Below are positions 23,717-35,186 of a DNA stretch of 64,000 bases, in pieces. The translations under genes were made by a program, and so were the position numbers. The stretch is from Adineta vaga (taxonomy: Eukaryota; Rotifera), in the NCBI GenBank assembly GCA_021613535.1, contig CP075493.1, positions 11,098,001 through 11,162,000 of the forward strand, read 5' to 3'. The notes beneath the pieces are model-generated. The model saw only the letters and a list, made by a program, of their open reading frames with translations, was not told the DNA's origin and made no database searches. Every line of letters begins with the position of its first letter. The first letter of the stretch is position 1.

Positions 23717-24313
23717 ACATTTTCCTTCATAAATAAACTCGAACTAATAAATAAATACTAACAAAAATTCGTAAATGTATAAGTATGAATATGTGATTGT
23801 GATTATCATATGAAAAGGTCTGAATTATTTACGAAACAGAATGTTTTAATAATCGATGAATTTCCATCCATGCTTTGAATTGTAAAAAAAAAGATCTGAA
23901 TATATCCTCAAAAATCTCGAAATTAATTTTTAAAGATCTAATAACAGACTGAATGTGATTGATGATAAGTTTTTGATTAAAACTATCGAAGGTGTATCAC
24001 CTATAATTTGACAAAAAAATCAAAAAGCATAATGAAACCGAAGGTTAAGAAGTCACATCTCTTGTACATATTGCGTATAGTTATACCACTTATACGAAAT
24101 AAAGAAAAAGAAAGATCAATATATCTGAGTCACACCATCGCGGATATATAAACACTTAGCATAAGAAAGTAAGTTAAGTTAACATGTATGTATTAACTGC
24201 ATTTACATATGCAAATAATATACTTCGTATTCTTCTTTTCTCCAGGCAGAAATTTGATCGCCTTCAGTCAAGTAGTTTGTTTTTCAAAAAAACAACGAAA
24301 ATATCGAAATAAT
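23717..24313. other. Intergenic, promoter of the next receptor
   Basis: AT-rich. TATATAAAC at 24145 is the only suggestive element. Confidence 0.4.
24145..24153 (+). promoter_or_regulatory. Candidate TATA box for the receptor at 24314
   Basis: TATATAAAC 161 bp before the ATG. Sequence only. Confidence 0.25.
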
Positions 24314-25363
24314 ATGAATGTTGAGCAGTCGAATAGAAGCGATATCGTCAATACAGTTGACTTTGTTTGAATTTATATCTTTTTACGTTCTATCTATCTT
24401 ATCGTGTTTGGAGTTGGTTTAATTGGAAATACATTTAACTTGATTGTTTTTTCTCGTAAAAAATTTCGTTCAAATTCATGTTCGATTTATTTTATGGCAT
24501 ACTCTTTCAATAACTATTTGGTACTCATTATTGGTCTGTTTGTTCGATCACTTACGGATGGATTTCTTCTACCATTAGAAAATCATATACTTATGTGGTG
24601 TAAGATTCGTCGATATTTGACTCATGTTAATTATCTTCTTTCGTCATTTTTACTTACGATGGCCTGTATGAATCGATATGCTCGTGTTCGTCGAGCTGAA
24701 CTCAATAGGAATAATCAGTTTTATGTACTTCTATGTGAACGTCGAACAACATGTCAAATAATTCTTTTACTGATTATTTCGTGTCTTCTAATTAATTTAC
24801 ATATTCCATTTCTATTCGAAATTAATCAAGGTAAATGCTATACACGATCTGGTCTGTATCGTTATGTTTTTGCGATATTCTTTTTGATTTTCTATGGTCT
24901 CTGTCCAATTCTAATTATGATTATTATTAATGTGAATACTGTTATTTCTATACGGCATATTCGACGTCTTGTACATCCGATGATTTCTCGTGGAGAATTC
25001 TATTTTATAGGTCTTGTTATTATTCATTGTATCTTCAATGCTATTCTCACACTTCCTTACGTTATCAACAAATTTATCGAGGATTATGCATTTCCGTCTA
25101 CTGTACCAATAGGAACACGGAAATTAATAGGTACTATTGTTCATCTGGCCTTTTTCATGAATCATAGTATTTCATTTTTTCTCTACACACTTACAACAAC
25201 GGCCTTTCGTCATGAACTTATTTGTGCTTTGAAAGATTTTAGGAGTAGTATCTGCAGAGTTCGACAACAATCAAATGTAGATAGAACTAAACGACGTGAC
25301 ACATTGATTTCCATTCTTTCTTTCTCATTCTCTTCAGTTATTCGAATAAATGACAATAATTAG
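24314..25363 (+). CDS. Rhodopsin-like 7TM receptor with an early in-frame stop
   Basis: ATG 24314 begins MNVEQSNRSDIVNTVDFV, then TGA at 24368-24370, after which the same frame runs open to 25363. The open part holds seven hydrophobic segments: TM1 VFGVGLIGNTFNLIVFS, TM3 end ACMNRYARVRR (a degenerate DRY box), TM7 FFLYTLTTTAFRHEL, and a basic tail. One base change would restore a 349-residue receptor, so this is either a young pseudogene or an error; an intron removing the stop was considered, but no convincing acceptor keeps TM1. No introns, unlike the relatives at 2493 and 34051. Its last 26 bp overlap the 3' end of the M20 gene on the other strand. Confidence 0.65.
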
Positions 25364-26733
25364 CAACAATATCAAAATAAATATCCACTGTTTCAGACAT
25401 CGAAGAAATTGATACCCATTCGTCGACTCCATGAACATTTCCTCCAATAGGTCCAAATCCACAAATTGTTGGAATACCACTATCAATTAACATATATCCT
25501 TCATTAGCTGGACCACATCCATTTGTTGTTGGAGTTATTTTTAGTATTTTTTCAACAGCATTAACACAGGAATGGACGAGCGGATGATTTGTATCAATGG
25601 TCGCAGCTGGTAACTGATTTTTAATTGTAATAAAAGCTGATAGTCGAGTAGATGAAGATAATTCATTTCGCCCATTGATTGTCATTGTGACAATATCTTC
25701 AATTTTATGTAAAATATCATCAACAGATGTCGATGGCATTAGACGAATGTCAACCATAGCTGAAGCATGTGACGGTACGACAGATACGAAACCACCACCA
25801 TTGAAGATCGTACCTGGTGTTACAGTTAATGTTAGATTAGGAAATGATGGATTTTGATCAGCATTCCATGGATAATCTTCTAAGGCAACTAATATTCGAG
25901 CTAAAGCAGTGGTCTATCGAAAAGAACAAGAACATCATGTTTCGAATAGTTTATAAGAATTCACAAACCGCATTTGCTCCTTTCTTTTTTGTATTCCATT
26001 CTACACTTCCCGTGTGTGCATTCTCACCTTTTACATCAATTGATAATCTTAATAAACCTCGATGTCCAATAGTCACATTCACACCTGGATAAACATAGAT
26101 AGCACCTTCACCTGAAATCAATTTCTTATCTAATAAATAACGAACACCAATTGTTGAACAAGCTCCACTTTCTTCATCAACAACACATGCTAATTGAATA
26201 CTAATATTTAGTTTCTGTTCTAAAAGTTGTCATTTTTCTCGAAAAGATATTAATCAATCAATCAAATTATCTATATTCCTACCATTAATTCGTTGTTGCA
26301 GTAAATATAATGTATATAAAGCACATACGATTCCACCTTTATTATCACATGCACCACGTCCAATCATTCGTTGAGTTTTCTCGTCAATCATACCAGCAAA
26401 TGGTGGAAATGACCATTGAGTTTCATCTTCAACATTCACCGTGTCCATATGACCAACAAATAAAAATTTCGAAGGACCCTTTCCTTACATAATTCCATAG
26501 AATGATATATTTTTTCTTATCAAATAATGCAACATACCAGCAGTTACAATTACATTTGGTCGATGTTCTTGATCGGGTGCTGATATCAAATCATATTTTA
26601 ATTTTAAACGTTCACATTCAAGACAAATTCGTTCAGCAACTAAACGTTCAGCGTCAATTCCACAGACTGATCGTATCCGTATCAAATCAGATAAAAACGA
26701 AATCATCGATGGTGTGAAACTAGTAGTCATCAT
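25338..26733 (-). CDS. M20-family metallopeptidase (ArgE/DapE/desuccinylase-like)
   Basis: Exons in coding order: 26733-26538, 26483-26283, 26219-25969, 25913-25338. They join in phase to an intact protein of about 407 residues. Metal-site motifs are clear: LFVGHMDTV (His and Asp-adjacent), GACDNKGG (bridging Asp), CVVDEESGA (Glu pair), and a late His in GGNVHGVDEW; the dimerisation domain has NAHTGS. M20 enzymes hydrolyse amide bonds with two zinc ions, removing acyl groups from amino acids or cleaving small peptides. Substrate cannot be set between acetylornithine, succinyl-diaminopimelate or N-acyl amino acids. It is spliced normally, so if it was transferred this is old. No signal peptide. 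Confidence 0.85.
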
Positions 26734-27190
26734 TGAATTAATTGAAAATCGTATGTGAATGAATGATCAAAAAGGACGAGAATGGTCATTTATTTTGACT
26801 AATGATAAGAAATAAAATATCGTACCGTCAGTTAGCGACAAGATTTTTTATTATAGTTCTACAACCAAATATCAATAACAAAGATTGTGTTCAATATTTG
26901 TTTCCTTTATGACTAACATGAAATATAAGGCTAATGAATTGTTGTGATAATGAAGTGTAATATACATAAGTAGTTCCTCGCTGGAGACTGGTATAAGCAT
27001 AGAGTATATGTTCAGATATATTGCTACACATAAGTTTTGTTATAGTCATATTATAAATTCAAACTTTTCTTTGATACTCGATCTATTCACCATTTATAAT
27101 TGCACTTTTCGATAGCCACATGTTCTCATCTTATCAACTAAATATATAAGACAAAAGCAATCCCAAGCGTATTGAATTTACGAAAAACAA
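26734..27190. other. Intergenic, contains a promoter-like element
   Basis: AT-rich spacer between divergent genes. TATATAAG at 27143-27150. Confidence 0.4.
27143..27150 (+). promoter_or_regulatory. Candidate TATA box for the SABATH-like locus
   Basis: TATATAAG 48 bp before ATG 27191, the spacing expected for a short leader. Confidence 0.35.
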
Positions 27191-27778
27191 ATGACAATGA
27201 ATGTAGACTATAAAGAAACTTCTCGTATTCAACTTTCAGCAATTGATTCTGCAAATGAATATATTTATCAAGCAATAAAAGTACTTAAAAGCCAACCAAA
27301 ATCTTCTCTTTCAATTATTGCCGATTTTGGTTTAGTTCAAGGATCGAATTGGATGCATGTTATGAAAACAATTATTCAATATTTAAAAGAAAGAAATAAA
27401 ATCAAAGATGAAAATGAAATTCTTATTATTCATAGTGATCGACTGACAAATGAATGAATAATACGTTTTTAATCTTCTTAATATGCGATCATCAAATCTA
27501 TACTACGGTATATGACTAATGGTCGATCTTTCTTTCTACAAATCATGTTTATACCTTCAAATTCTCTTTCAATCGCTTGTTCATTGAAAGTAATTAAAGC
27601 AGATTTGAAATCTCTTCAGTTTTATTTTATTCAACAGCGGAAAAATCAACAAATAACACACGATGAATTGATTCAATCGATCAAGTTTCATGTTCGAATA
27701 CATAGTAATAAGCTAAGAGAAAATGTCTATAAACTATATCTGTTCAATTCCGAAAAAGAAATGATCTTCTTGCACTAA
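27191..27778 (+). pseudogene. Decayed SABATH-type carboxyl methyltransferase, copy 1
   Basis: The first 88 codons read like the N-terminus of SABATH methyltransferases (SAM-dependent carboxyl O-methyltransferases): ANEYIYQAIKVLKSQ, then motif I as SIIADFGLVQGSNWMHVM. TGA follows at 27455-27457. Further on, another frame carries NGRSFFLQIMFIPSNSLSI, the family's GRSFY...FPSNSL block, joined directly to ACSLKVIKADLKSL, which in copy 2 belongs to a later part of the protein. The middle of the enzyme is therefore missing, and at least one stop or frameshift lies between the blocks. A non-functional relic with a still recognisable TATA box. Confidence 0.65.
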
Positions 27779-28153
27779 ATCATTGGCTGCTTAGTCAAAC
27801 GTACTTTTGTTGAAATAAACAATAATTGTTACATGATTTGTACTATTAAGAACTTCAAGAAGGATATGAAATCTATAAAATACTATGATTCGCATGCATT
27901 GATTCATTTATGGAAATATCTCTCTATGTCTTATTATGGAAAATTACCCATGACGCATAAAATTACGAGTAGATATGGTCAAATAAACGTGCTCAAAGTG
28001 AGAGAAAAGTCAATCGTCGATAGCGTTCAATTTCTTCGTTATATTATTTTACTTTATAGTTACGTTTATATATCCGGATTAATTTTATTTAAATAAAGAG
28101 AAAATCATGATTAGATATAGAATGATGCAAAAATGTAAAGAAAAAAGTGAGTG
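27779..28153. other. Spacer inside the duplicated unit
   Basis: Contains an 87-codon frame (27833-28096) without recognisable family features or splice support; not called. Confidence 0.35.
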
Positions 28154-28817
28154 TTAGTCATGAATATTAAGAGCCACGAATTCATGATTATCGTTTCTTT
28201 CAGTACGTTGAAATTGTCGGTGGTTTTTCCATAGGATTGTACCATGCGTACACAGTAAGAAGAAGGGTATCAATAGTAAGAACACAAACAAGGCACCCGT
28301 AGCTTCAGGTAATAATTTGAATAGTGCTTTGTAATTAGGACGATCAAACACTATTAATGTATCATCGTTTTCATGATAGAAACACGTATATTGTTACCAA
28401 TCTAAGCACAAGAGAAATGTATGTAATAAAAACCAGTTTTATATAAATACGATAGTATTTACCTGCGTTTCTAGTGGATATCTTGCTTCCATATTCGATT
28501 TTACAAGAATAGAAGCTTTACCTGTTTTGTTGTTAATACGATACGTTACAAATATTTGTTCATCGAAACATCGTACTTTCTTACAGAAAAGTAGAGTGCA
28601 ACTCGAACATAATGTACTTGTTACCGTGTAATTCGATAATTGACAGCTTGTATTCTTGTAAACAGCACGTTCGACTTCACCGTGAATATATGTAATTGTT
28701 ATACTTCCACTATAAATTACAAAAGACAGTCCACGTTACAACCAAGAAACAGCACAACTCATGAAAGATTGCTCGATTAGGGACACTGTATGGTGTGTCT
28801 GATTGTAATCGATTCAT
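28154..28817 (-). pseudogene. Two-TM cysteine-containing membrane protein, broken copy 1
   Basis: A paralogue of the intact gene at 31679. It starts MNRLQSDTPYSVPNRAIF (ATG 28817) and has a first TM (CCFLVVTWTVFCNL). An ectodomain follows (VYKNTSCQLSNYT, CFDEQIFVTYRINNKTG), then after an intron of about 57 bp a second TM (GALFVFLLLIPFFLLC). Two frame breaks are visible: one between the first TM and SGSITITY, near 28711, and one in exon 2, where AACAATATACG lacks one base compared with the paralogue's NNYTC. Hence a pseudogene unless the assembly is wrong. Lies 3.5 kb from its paralogue in the same orientation. Confidence 0.65.
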
Positions 28818-29710
28818 TTTTATCAGCTGTGTGAATAGGTTATTATCATCAAAATCAAGATTTTATATAAAATGATGGTTGGGACATTTCTTACCTGTTA
28901 AAGTGATGTAAGAAAAATTTTCCAACACTGAATAATAATGAGGGAAAAAATATTAGTCAATGATTACAGATATCTATTGAAATTATTTTTGTTTCTCCTT
29001 ATATAAAAATCATATATGCCTTAGTTGACGTTACGAAGAAAGACGGAGGACTTCAAGCATAACAAAATGATTAAGCTTTGCTTTTTTTAATTAAATGAAA
29101 CAGGAAAACCACATTCTTTCTTTTGTGCATAAAAAAGCATGACTAAAGAGTTAATAATAGTCTACCGATATTATTGATAATGCATCGACGTATGACGCGA
29201 GTACTCGTTTGCAGAAACGCAATAAGTAATCCACAAACCGCATATCAAAATTTGTTTCGTAAGCAGTCTCCCACGGAAAAAGTTTTTAACAAATACCACT
29301 ATCTATTTTTTATTTATTTTCGTCTGATTAGATTCGAATATCTTACCAAGTGATTGCAATCCAGTAATTCCATTGAATCATCCGGTGATGTTCATACTGA
29401 TATTAAATATGATATTCTATCTAATTAGTGATAAAAAAATCTTCTCATTTTGACTGATTTGTTTCATTTATTAGTAGATTTATAAGAATCTTATAATTCC
29501 TAATAATTTATAGCTGATATATAATTTTATTAAATTTTCTGAGATATTCATGTTGATGATGTTCTATATGGGATATATAAAATCTTATTTATTACTCATA
29601 GTTATGATTATTTAAGGTCTGTACGTCAAAACACATGAGAATCCTACTCAATACATTTATCTTGATTTCATCAGTCGATAAAACAGATTTGTGTCTATTT
29701 TTTTTATCTC

Positions 29711-29776
29711 TAGACATGCGCCAAACTCAAACCCAGACTTACCAATCCCTAACAGTTTGGGTTTGATGCATGTCTA
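29711..29776. repeat. Imperfect hairpin
   Basis: TAGACATGCG...CAAACCCA is mirrored by TGGGTTTGATGCATGTCTA, with a 6-nt difference in the stem. May be a MITE end or a structured RNA; nothing else supports either. Confidence 0.4.
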
Positions 29777-30230
29777 TTTTATCTTTGAAATTTTACCATC
29801 TCATGGACATATTGTTACAAATGATCATCCCATTGAAATCTGACTAATACCCAGACACATAGCTTTCGTTTAGTTTTGCTTGGGGGGGATTAAGGGAGAA
29901 AGTCTCCCAATTTCAAAGAGAAAGCAATCCAAACTCAAGGAGAAAGTAGTACACATCGGAAGAGAAACAGGACATAGGGAAGAAGCAAATATTGCATTTC
30001 TCAGAAATCATTCGTATGCGATATAGCAAGCAATTCTTCCTAGGTTAATGTAGAGAAAACTGTTTTGTAATAGAAAGTACAACAAGTTTGTTTACGTACG
30101 ACTACTCGTGCTTATTAAAAGATAAAAAGAGTTATGTTACTGAAATTCTCAGAGAGAAAACCAGTATATAGAAAAAAAAACTTAGGGAGAGAAAATACCC
30201 CCTCATCCCTCTCTAATCGTAGGGTCTGCC

Positions 30231-30497
30231 CAGACAGACAAAATCGATAAAGAACGACGTTCTTTTGTTGTTTTTTTCCAATAAAATGTATATTTACTAC
30301 GTAAAAAAATATACTTTTGTAGGCCTAAAAACGATTTTTTTTCTCTCTCGACAGAAAATAGCCAATCACGACGTTTGTACATGCACAAAATTGTGTTTTT
30401 TCACGTGATAAATATATGTATTGTTGAAAAACACCAACATAATAACGTCGTTTTTTTTCTCTTGAAGCGCATTTTTTATCGATTTTGTCGGCCTGAG
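30231..30497. repeat. Inverted-repeat element, MITE-like
   Basis: GACAAAATCGATAAA at 30236-30250 recurs as its exact complement at 30476-30490, with further matching AACGACG/CGTCGTT inside. Total about 265 bp. No target duplication was identified, so the limits are uncertain. Confidence 0.4.
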
Positions 30498-30945
30498 TAT
30501 CTTGAAGATGTATTCGTGTCTATTTTAAGTCAATACAATATTAGATTAATCTATAACGTCTATTTGAATTTAGTTTAATAATTTCTCCGCAATTTGACTG
30601 TTAGAATAAGTCTTTTGATCTCAACTCATTTCATCTGTCAATAATAAATATACTAAATCTAATTTCAAACAAAAATATCTTTTTTTAAATTTAACTACAA
30701 TTACATAGATCGAGATTGTTCTAATATATCATTCTGACAAGAGTCATTAAAAAAATCTGACCATATTATTAACACAAAATTATTTAAAACAATGATATCT
30801 TCGTACATAATATAATACCTATACGTGCTTATTTTCAAGACGAAAATTTTTCATAGTTATATGCGGGTTTAACTTCTAGTAGAATTGACTTATTGAAAAA
30901 TAGTTTTATAAGGTACATTAAAAATTACATCGATAGACAGATAAA

Positions 30946-31263
30946 GATGATTTTAATATTCTTGGAGAACTTCTCTATCAATTTGCACAATCTTATCTCA
31001 TTTCGCAAGAATTAGTCAAATATACGTTCCCAATTCATGTTCGTTCATATGTAGAATGTCTAGATCATCAACGTTTTGTTCGTTGTTGATTGGCAGTAAT
31101 TAAAGCAGATTTGAAAGCTCTTCAGTTTTCTTTTATTCAACAATGACCAAATCTAGAAATAATAGAAGATGAATTGATTGAATCAATGATATTCTGTTCG
31201 AAGTCGGCCGAGATCAATTCTGGTCTTTATATACAGCAGAAAATTACAAGAAATTTTCGATGA
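30946..31263 (+). pseudogene. SABATH-type methyltransferase relic, copy 2
   Basis: An in-frame reading gives LGELLYQFAQSYLISQEL, then FPIHVRSYVECLDHQRFVRC, a TGA, LAVIKADLKALQFSFIQQ, a second TGA, and a short tail. The second block matches copy 1 (KVIKADLKSLQFYFIQQ) at both DNA and protein level. Only the C-terminal third survives. It keeps the same position and orientation relative to its two-TM neighbour as copy 1, showing that the pair was duplicated together. Confidence 0.6.
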
Positions 31264-31678
31264 ACTATAAATAAACAAATATGACATCTACACCATTCAG
31301 ACGGTCATTCAATATATGAGGACATATACGAAATGAACAACATGCAATGATTCACATCAATAATCTTTGAATATTGTTAGATATTCATACAGTTATTCAA
31401 ATATCTCGATCCGTTGCACTCGTGAAAAGCACTTAAGAGCAAACAACATGTACAAGGTTAGCAAAAAAAAGTACAAAAAAATCAACCATTCATATCTTTT
31501 CATAACAGTATTCGTAGATATATTACTCATCAGACACTTGCTTTTCATTTTATAATAACAAAAAGTATCGTATTGATTTGTTTTTTATATTTCTAGTTTT
31601 CGTTTATTTAGATAATGAAAAAGTATAAATGTTTGTTTAGTTTACGAAAGAAAAAAAAAGTTATATGAGATGTAAGCA
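31264..31678. other. Spacer between convergent members of the duplicated unit
   Basis: AT-rich. A 62-codon frame here has no support. Confidence 0.35.
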
Positions 31679-32322
31679 TTATTCAAGATCATTGATGGGT
31701 ATAAAATTGTAATTTTTGTTGCTAGTTTTACGTAAAACCAAATATTGGCAACAGTTGTATATGTTCGAAAAATAAAGACAAATCGAGGTTATTATAATAA
31801 ATGCTACGCCTAAACAAATCAGTAAAATACTAATATACAATGAATTGGAGAGTAAACTAAGATGAGGCGTATCAAAGACAACTAATTCAACATCTTGTTT
31901 ATGATGAAAACATGTGTAATTGTTACTAATCTAAATATATAAATAAATAAATAAATCATATGATAAAACCAACCTATGATATATACCTGCAGATGTTTGT
32001 ATTTTTCGTATGTATTAGATTTTGAAAGAATAGAGCTGTCGATTGTTTTATTATTAGCACGATAGGCTACAAATACTTGTTCATCAAAACATCGTTCCAT
32101 TGTACAATGAAACAGAATGCAATTAGAGCTGAAATATTTTGAAACTGTGTAATTCAACACTTGACAACTTGTATTTGTATAAGATGCTTGTTCATGTTCA
32201 ACATGAAAATATACAAATACAATACTTCCACTACAGATTAAACATGAAATCAATATGAGAAACAAGTAGAAATGTAAATGCCCGGGTTTTTTTTCACGTA
32301 TGTTGGTGCGAACTGGATCCAT
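31679..32322 (-). CDS. Two-TM membrane protein with a small cysteine-containing ectodomain
   Basis: Exons 32322-31987 and 31930-31679, with a 56-bp phase-0 intron; intact, 195 residues. A basic cytosolic start (MDPVRTNIREKK) precedes TM1 (FLILISCLICSGSIVFVY). An ectodomain of about 90 residues has several cysteines and N-glycosylation sequons (YTNTSCQVLNYT, CFDEQVFVAYRANNKT, NNYTCFHH). TM2 (SILLICLGVAFIIITSICLYF) and a short tail follow. Both ends are predicted in the cytosol. The family is not one I can name; the layout resembles a small auxiliary subunit (for example BK-channel beta subunits have two TMs and a Cys-rich loop), but that is only an analogy. Confidence 0.72.
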
Positions 32323-33439
32323 ATCTACTAGTTGAACAAATGAAGAAACTCGGTCGATTACAGAGTATATTTATACAATTGATTGTTGGAAGAAAAATTA
32401 TCTGATTACTATCGTATAGGTCGACAAGTTTTCATCGGCATGATGGTATTTTCCATCAATTATCGCTAAAAATAGTAAAAGAAAAACGTCATTTTTGTTT
32501 TTTGCTTATATTTGTCCTTGATTTAACGTTTTCATAAATATGATTAAGCTCGTCGATAATATAGTTCGATGTTTCTAGAAAATATGTATTCAATTTCTAT
32601 TGAGAAGGGAGTGAATCATAGTAGCTTAAAATGAAAGAGATATTGTCATATATCGCAAAATAAATTAACTTCTTCTTCCTTTTTCTAATTATAAAGATAT
32701 AATTACATTTGTTTACCTTTACGTATCATCGACATACATAAAAGCTTATTCAAATGTATGTCCTATAGTGATAAGAGAGATGCATGAAGCGAGCGTATGT
32801 CCAAAAAATAATTTGATCGATAAACAAAACATTTCTTAGCATGTATTTTGAAAGTATTCTAAACGAAAATTATTTACTCAGTACTTTCACCTTTACTAAC
32901 TTCAGTCAGAATTCAATTCAATGTCATTCGATGAGATATCGTATGTATAGAAAAACAGTTTGTCATATAATAAAAATAGTCATATGACTAATTATTCAAT
33001 CACTCGTATTTCTCTCTTTAATGAAGAGAAGGTCAGTCGCAATGATGACGTATGAAAATCAACAGAATTTGTATAAATTATAATTACAGCGATTTTCATT
33101 CTTATGAATGATTATGTTCAGAAATTCAATTTTTCATCAGTATTCAATCATACTGATCGAATTATTCGAAGAGATCAATACAATATCTAATTGTTATGAT
33201 ACAAAACTATCATTTCAATTTAGTGAAACATCATTTCTTATTAAAAATTGACAAAAACCAGTTGTACGAAGTTCGAAAATTATTTTCAGTAGATCAACGA
33301 GGAAAAAATCCATTGCTTTAAAAAAAATGAGACACAAGAATAAATGTTTTATTTAGAAAACAAATGGACGTTTTTAACAGGATGAGATATGTTCATTTTT
33401 ATTTAACATCAGAGATGTTATACCGCCAACAGAAGTAAC
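32323..33439. other. Intergenic, no gene seen
   Basis: AT-rich spacer upstream of the two-TM gene. Nothing besides the TATA element. Confidence 0.4.
32368..32375 (-). promoter_or_regulatory. Candidate TATA box for the two-TM gene
   Basis: Read on the - strand as TATAAATA, about 46 bp before ATG 32322. Confidence 0.35.
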
Positions 33440-33649
33440 AAAAAAAGATTGTTCTTGATGTCGGCGATGGACAATTTTCGACTATAATTTAAATATTAAC
33501 AATCAATGAAGAAAATTCGTATTTTTATTGATCGTAATGATGATCTCTTTTATGAGATTTTGGAATACATGAGAAATGTGAAGAGCTACTATATAGTTGA
33601 TGATAAACGCTTGCGACGAAACTTACTGAACGAAGCTGATTTTTTCTAG
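33440..33649 (+). pseudogene. KCTD/BTB (T1) domain relic
   Basis: One frame gives KKIVLDVGDGQFSTII, the start of a potassium-channel-tetramerisation (KCTD-type BTB) domain. After a stop and frame change, ATG 33507 gives KIRIFIDRNDDLFYEILEYM and DDKRLRRNLLNEADFF, the middle of the same domain. The segment between (usual NSFF..MF loop) is missing and TAG follows. KCTD proteins are substrate adaptors of CUL3 ligases; this copy is dead. No longer frame surrounds it. Confidence 0.6.
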
Positions 33650-34050
33650 CTACATACAGTATATATATAAAACATAAAGAAAGAATTAACATCAGGTTTA
33701 GTTGAACTGATTGAACAAGAAAAGCGTTTATATTTTATTACGCATTTGAATTTCTATCTGATTAAGTCAGTAGATATAATCATGAGTAAGTCAGTAGATA
33801 TAATCAAAATTACTTTTGATTTTTCATGCATTGTTTGACACGAACCGGAAATATAGATACATCAGTTTCTAGTTGTCGCTGTAAATTTAATTAATTTTAA
33901 TTATATAAAACTCACATATACGCACGTTGTCTATTCTACTATTCTTAATCATTTCCGTCTTTCGTATCTTCTTCTTTTTGGATATAAATTTATAACAGTA
34001 CAAACGCATCATTTCATTTCAAACACACGCCTAGACTAGTCGAGAACACT
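33650..34050. other. Intergenic with a short direct repeat
   Basis: Upstream region of the next receptor, otherwise featureless. Confidence 0.4.
33763..33806. repeat. Two direct copies of a 20-bp sequence
   Basis: TAAGTCAGTAGATATAATCA occurs at 33763 and 33787, period 24. Likely a slippage duplication. Confidence 0.6.
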
Positions 34051-35108
34051 ATGGGTAACGCATCATCGATTGACTTTATCGCATTAAATCGAGCAATTAA
34101 TCGTTATGTTCCAATGCCTCTTCTCTTCTTTGGTATCATTGGAAATATTTTAAATCTATTCATATTCACACGAAAAACTTTTCATAATAATATTTGTGTT
34201 ATATACTTTTTGGGATCAACTATATTTGATTCTTTTGTTATTATCGTTGGACTTCTTCCTCGTTTATTCAATGGATATGGCATAGATCTATCACAAAATT
34301 TTGCAATACTGTGTAAGTTGAGATTCTTTTTCACCTATTATGCAGGATATGTAGCAGCTTGGTTTATTGGTTTTGCTTGTATTGAACGATATCTTTCTTC
34401 ATCAATAAGTGTTTACAAACGGCAATGGTTTACAAAGAAACGTACCTATGCATCAATGATTATTATTCTCATATTTGGATTTATTGCTTTTGGAGAACAT
34501 TTCTATTGTATTGATATTAATCAAAATCTGTTTGGTGCACCACAATCCTGCTATCAATTAAAACTAAATACTGAATGTCAAATTATGGATAGTTTATTAC
34601 AACTTATCTTTGAAATTTTAATACCAGTATTGATGATGATCATTTTTGGTTTCTTAACAGTTCAAAATATTCATAATCAACGTTCGCGTATTAATGCGGT
34701 ACAAATTGTTGATACATCAGTAACAACTACAGTTGAAATGATAAGAACGAATCATCTTTCTACATTTGAAGGAAAACGAAATATACAAAAACGCGATGCA
34801 CAATTACTAACCATGTTACTCGTACAAGTAAGTAATAGAAGATGAAATGATTTAAATTCTTTTATTATTTTGTGATAATATAGGTTGGTGTTTTTGCCAT
34901 TTCAACATTTCCTATCGGTGTCTATAAACTCTATTCTATTGCAACTATTCATGAGATCAAATCGACATTACAGCGATCAATTGAAAATACAATATTTAAT
35001 ATCTCCGTGATTAGTTTGTTTTTCAATAATTGCATTACATTTTATATTTATACACTATTTGGATCTGTATTTCGGAGAGAATTAGTCAAATTGTTTCGCT
35101 CCGTGTAA
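34051..35108 (+). CDS. Rhodopsin-like 7TM G protein-coupled receptor
   Basis: Exons 34051-34827 and 34884-35108, with a 56-bp phase-0 intron; intact, 333 residues. N-terminal sequon MGNASS; TM1 FFGIIGNILNLFIFT; TM3 end FACIERYLSS (an ERY box, closest to canonical among the receptors here); TM4, TM5 (LLQLIFEILIPVLMMIIF); a long third cytoplasmic loop with many Thr; TM6 (RDAQLLTMLLVQVGVFAIS); TM7 (NCITFYIYTLFGSVFRREL). The ligand is unknown. The short peptide-receptor-like N-terminus and family abundance suggest environmental or neuropeptide sensing, which is inference. Confidence 0.87.
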
Positions 35109-35186
35109 CTTTAACAAGAGTATAGATGCAGAATAAAATAGTTAATAGTTTATTTTCTAAGTTTTTCAACTATACAATTACTTGAT

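Larger units (their letters stand above)
28818..30945. other. Non-coding stretch with inverted repeats
   Basis: No gene seen. It holds two inverted-repeat structures (29711-29776 and 30231-30497) and a purine-rich block at 29880-30200 with G and C runs (GGGGGGG, CCCCCTC), possibly remains of transposons. Confidence 0.45.

Noticed and set aside
27833-28096. 87-codon frame between SABATH copy 1 and the two-TM gene
   Set aside because: Has no counterpart in the second duplicated unit and no family resemblance.
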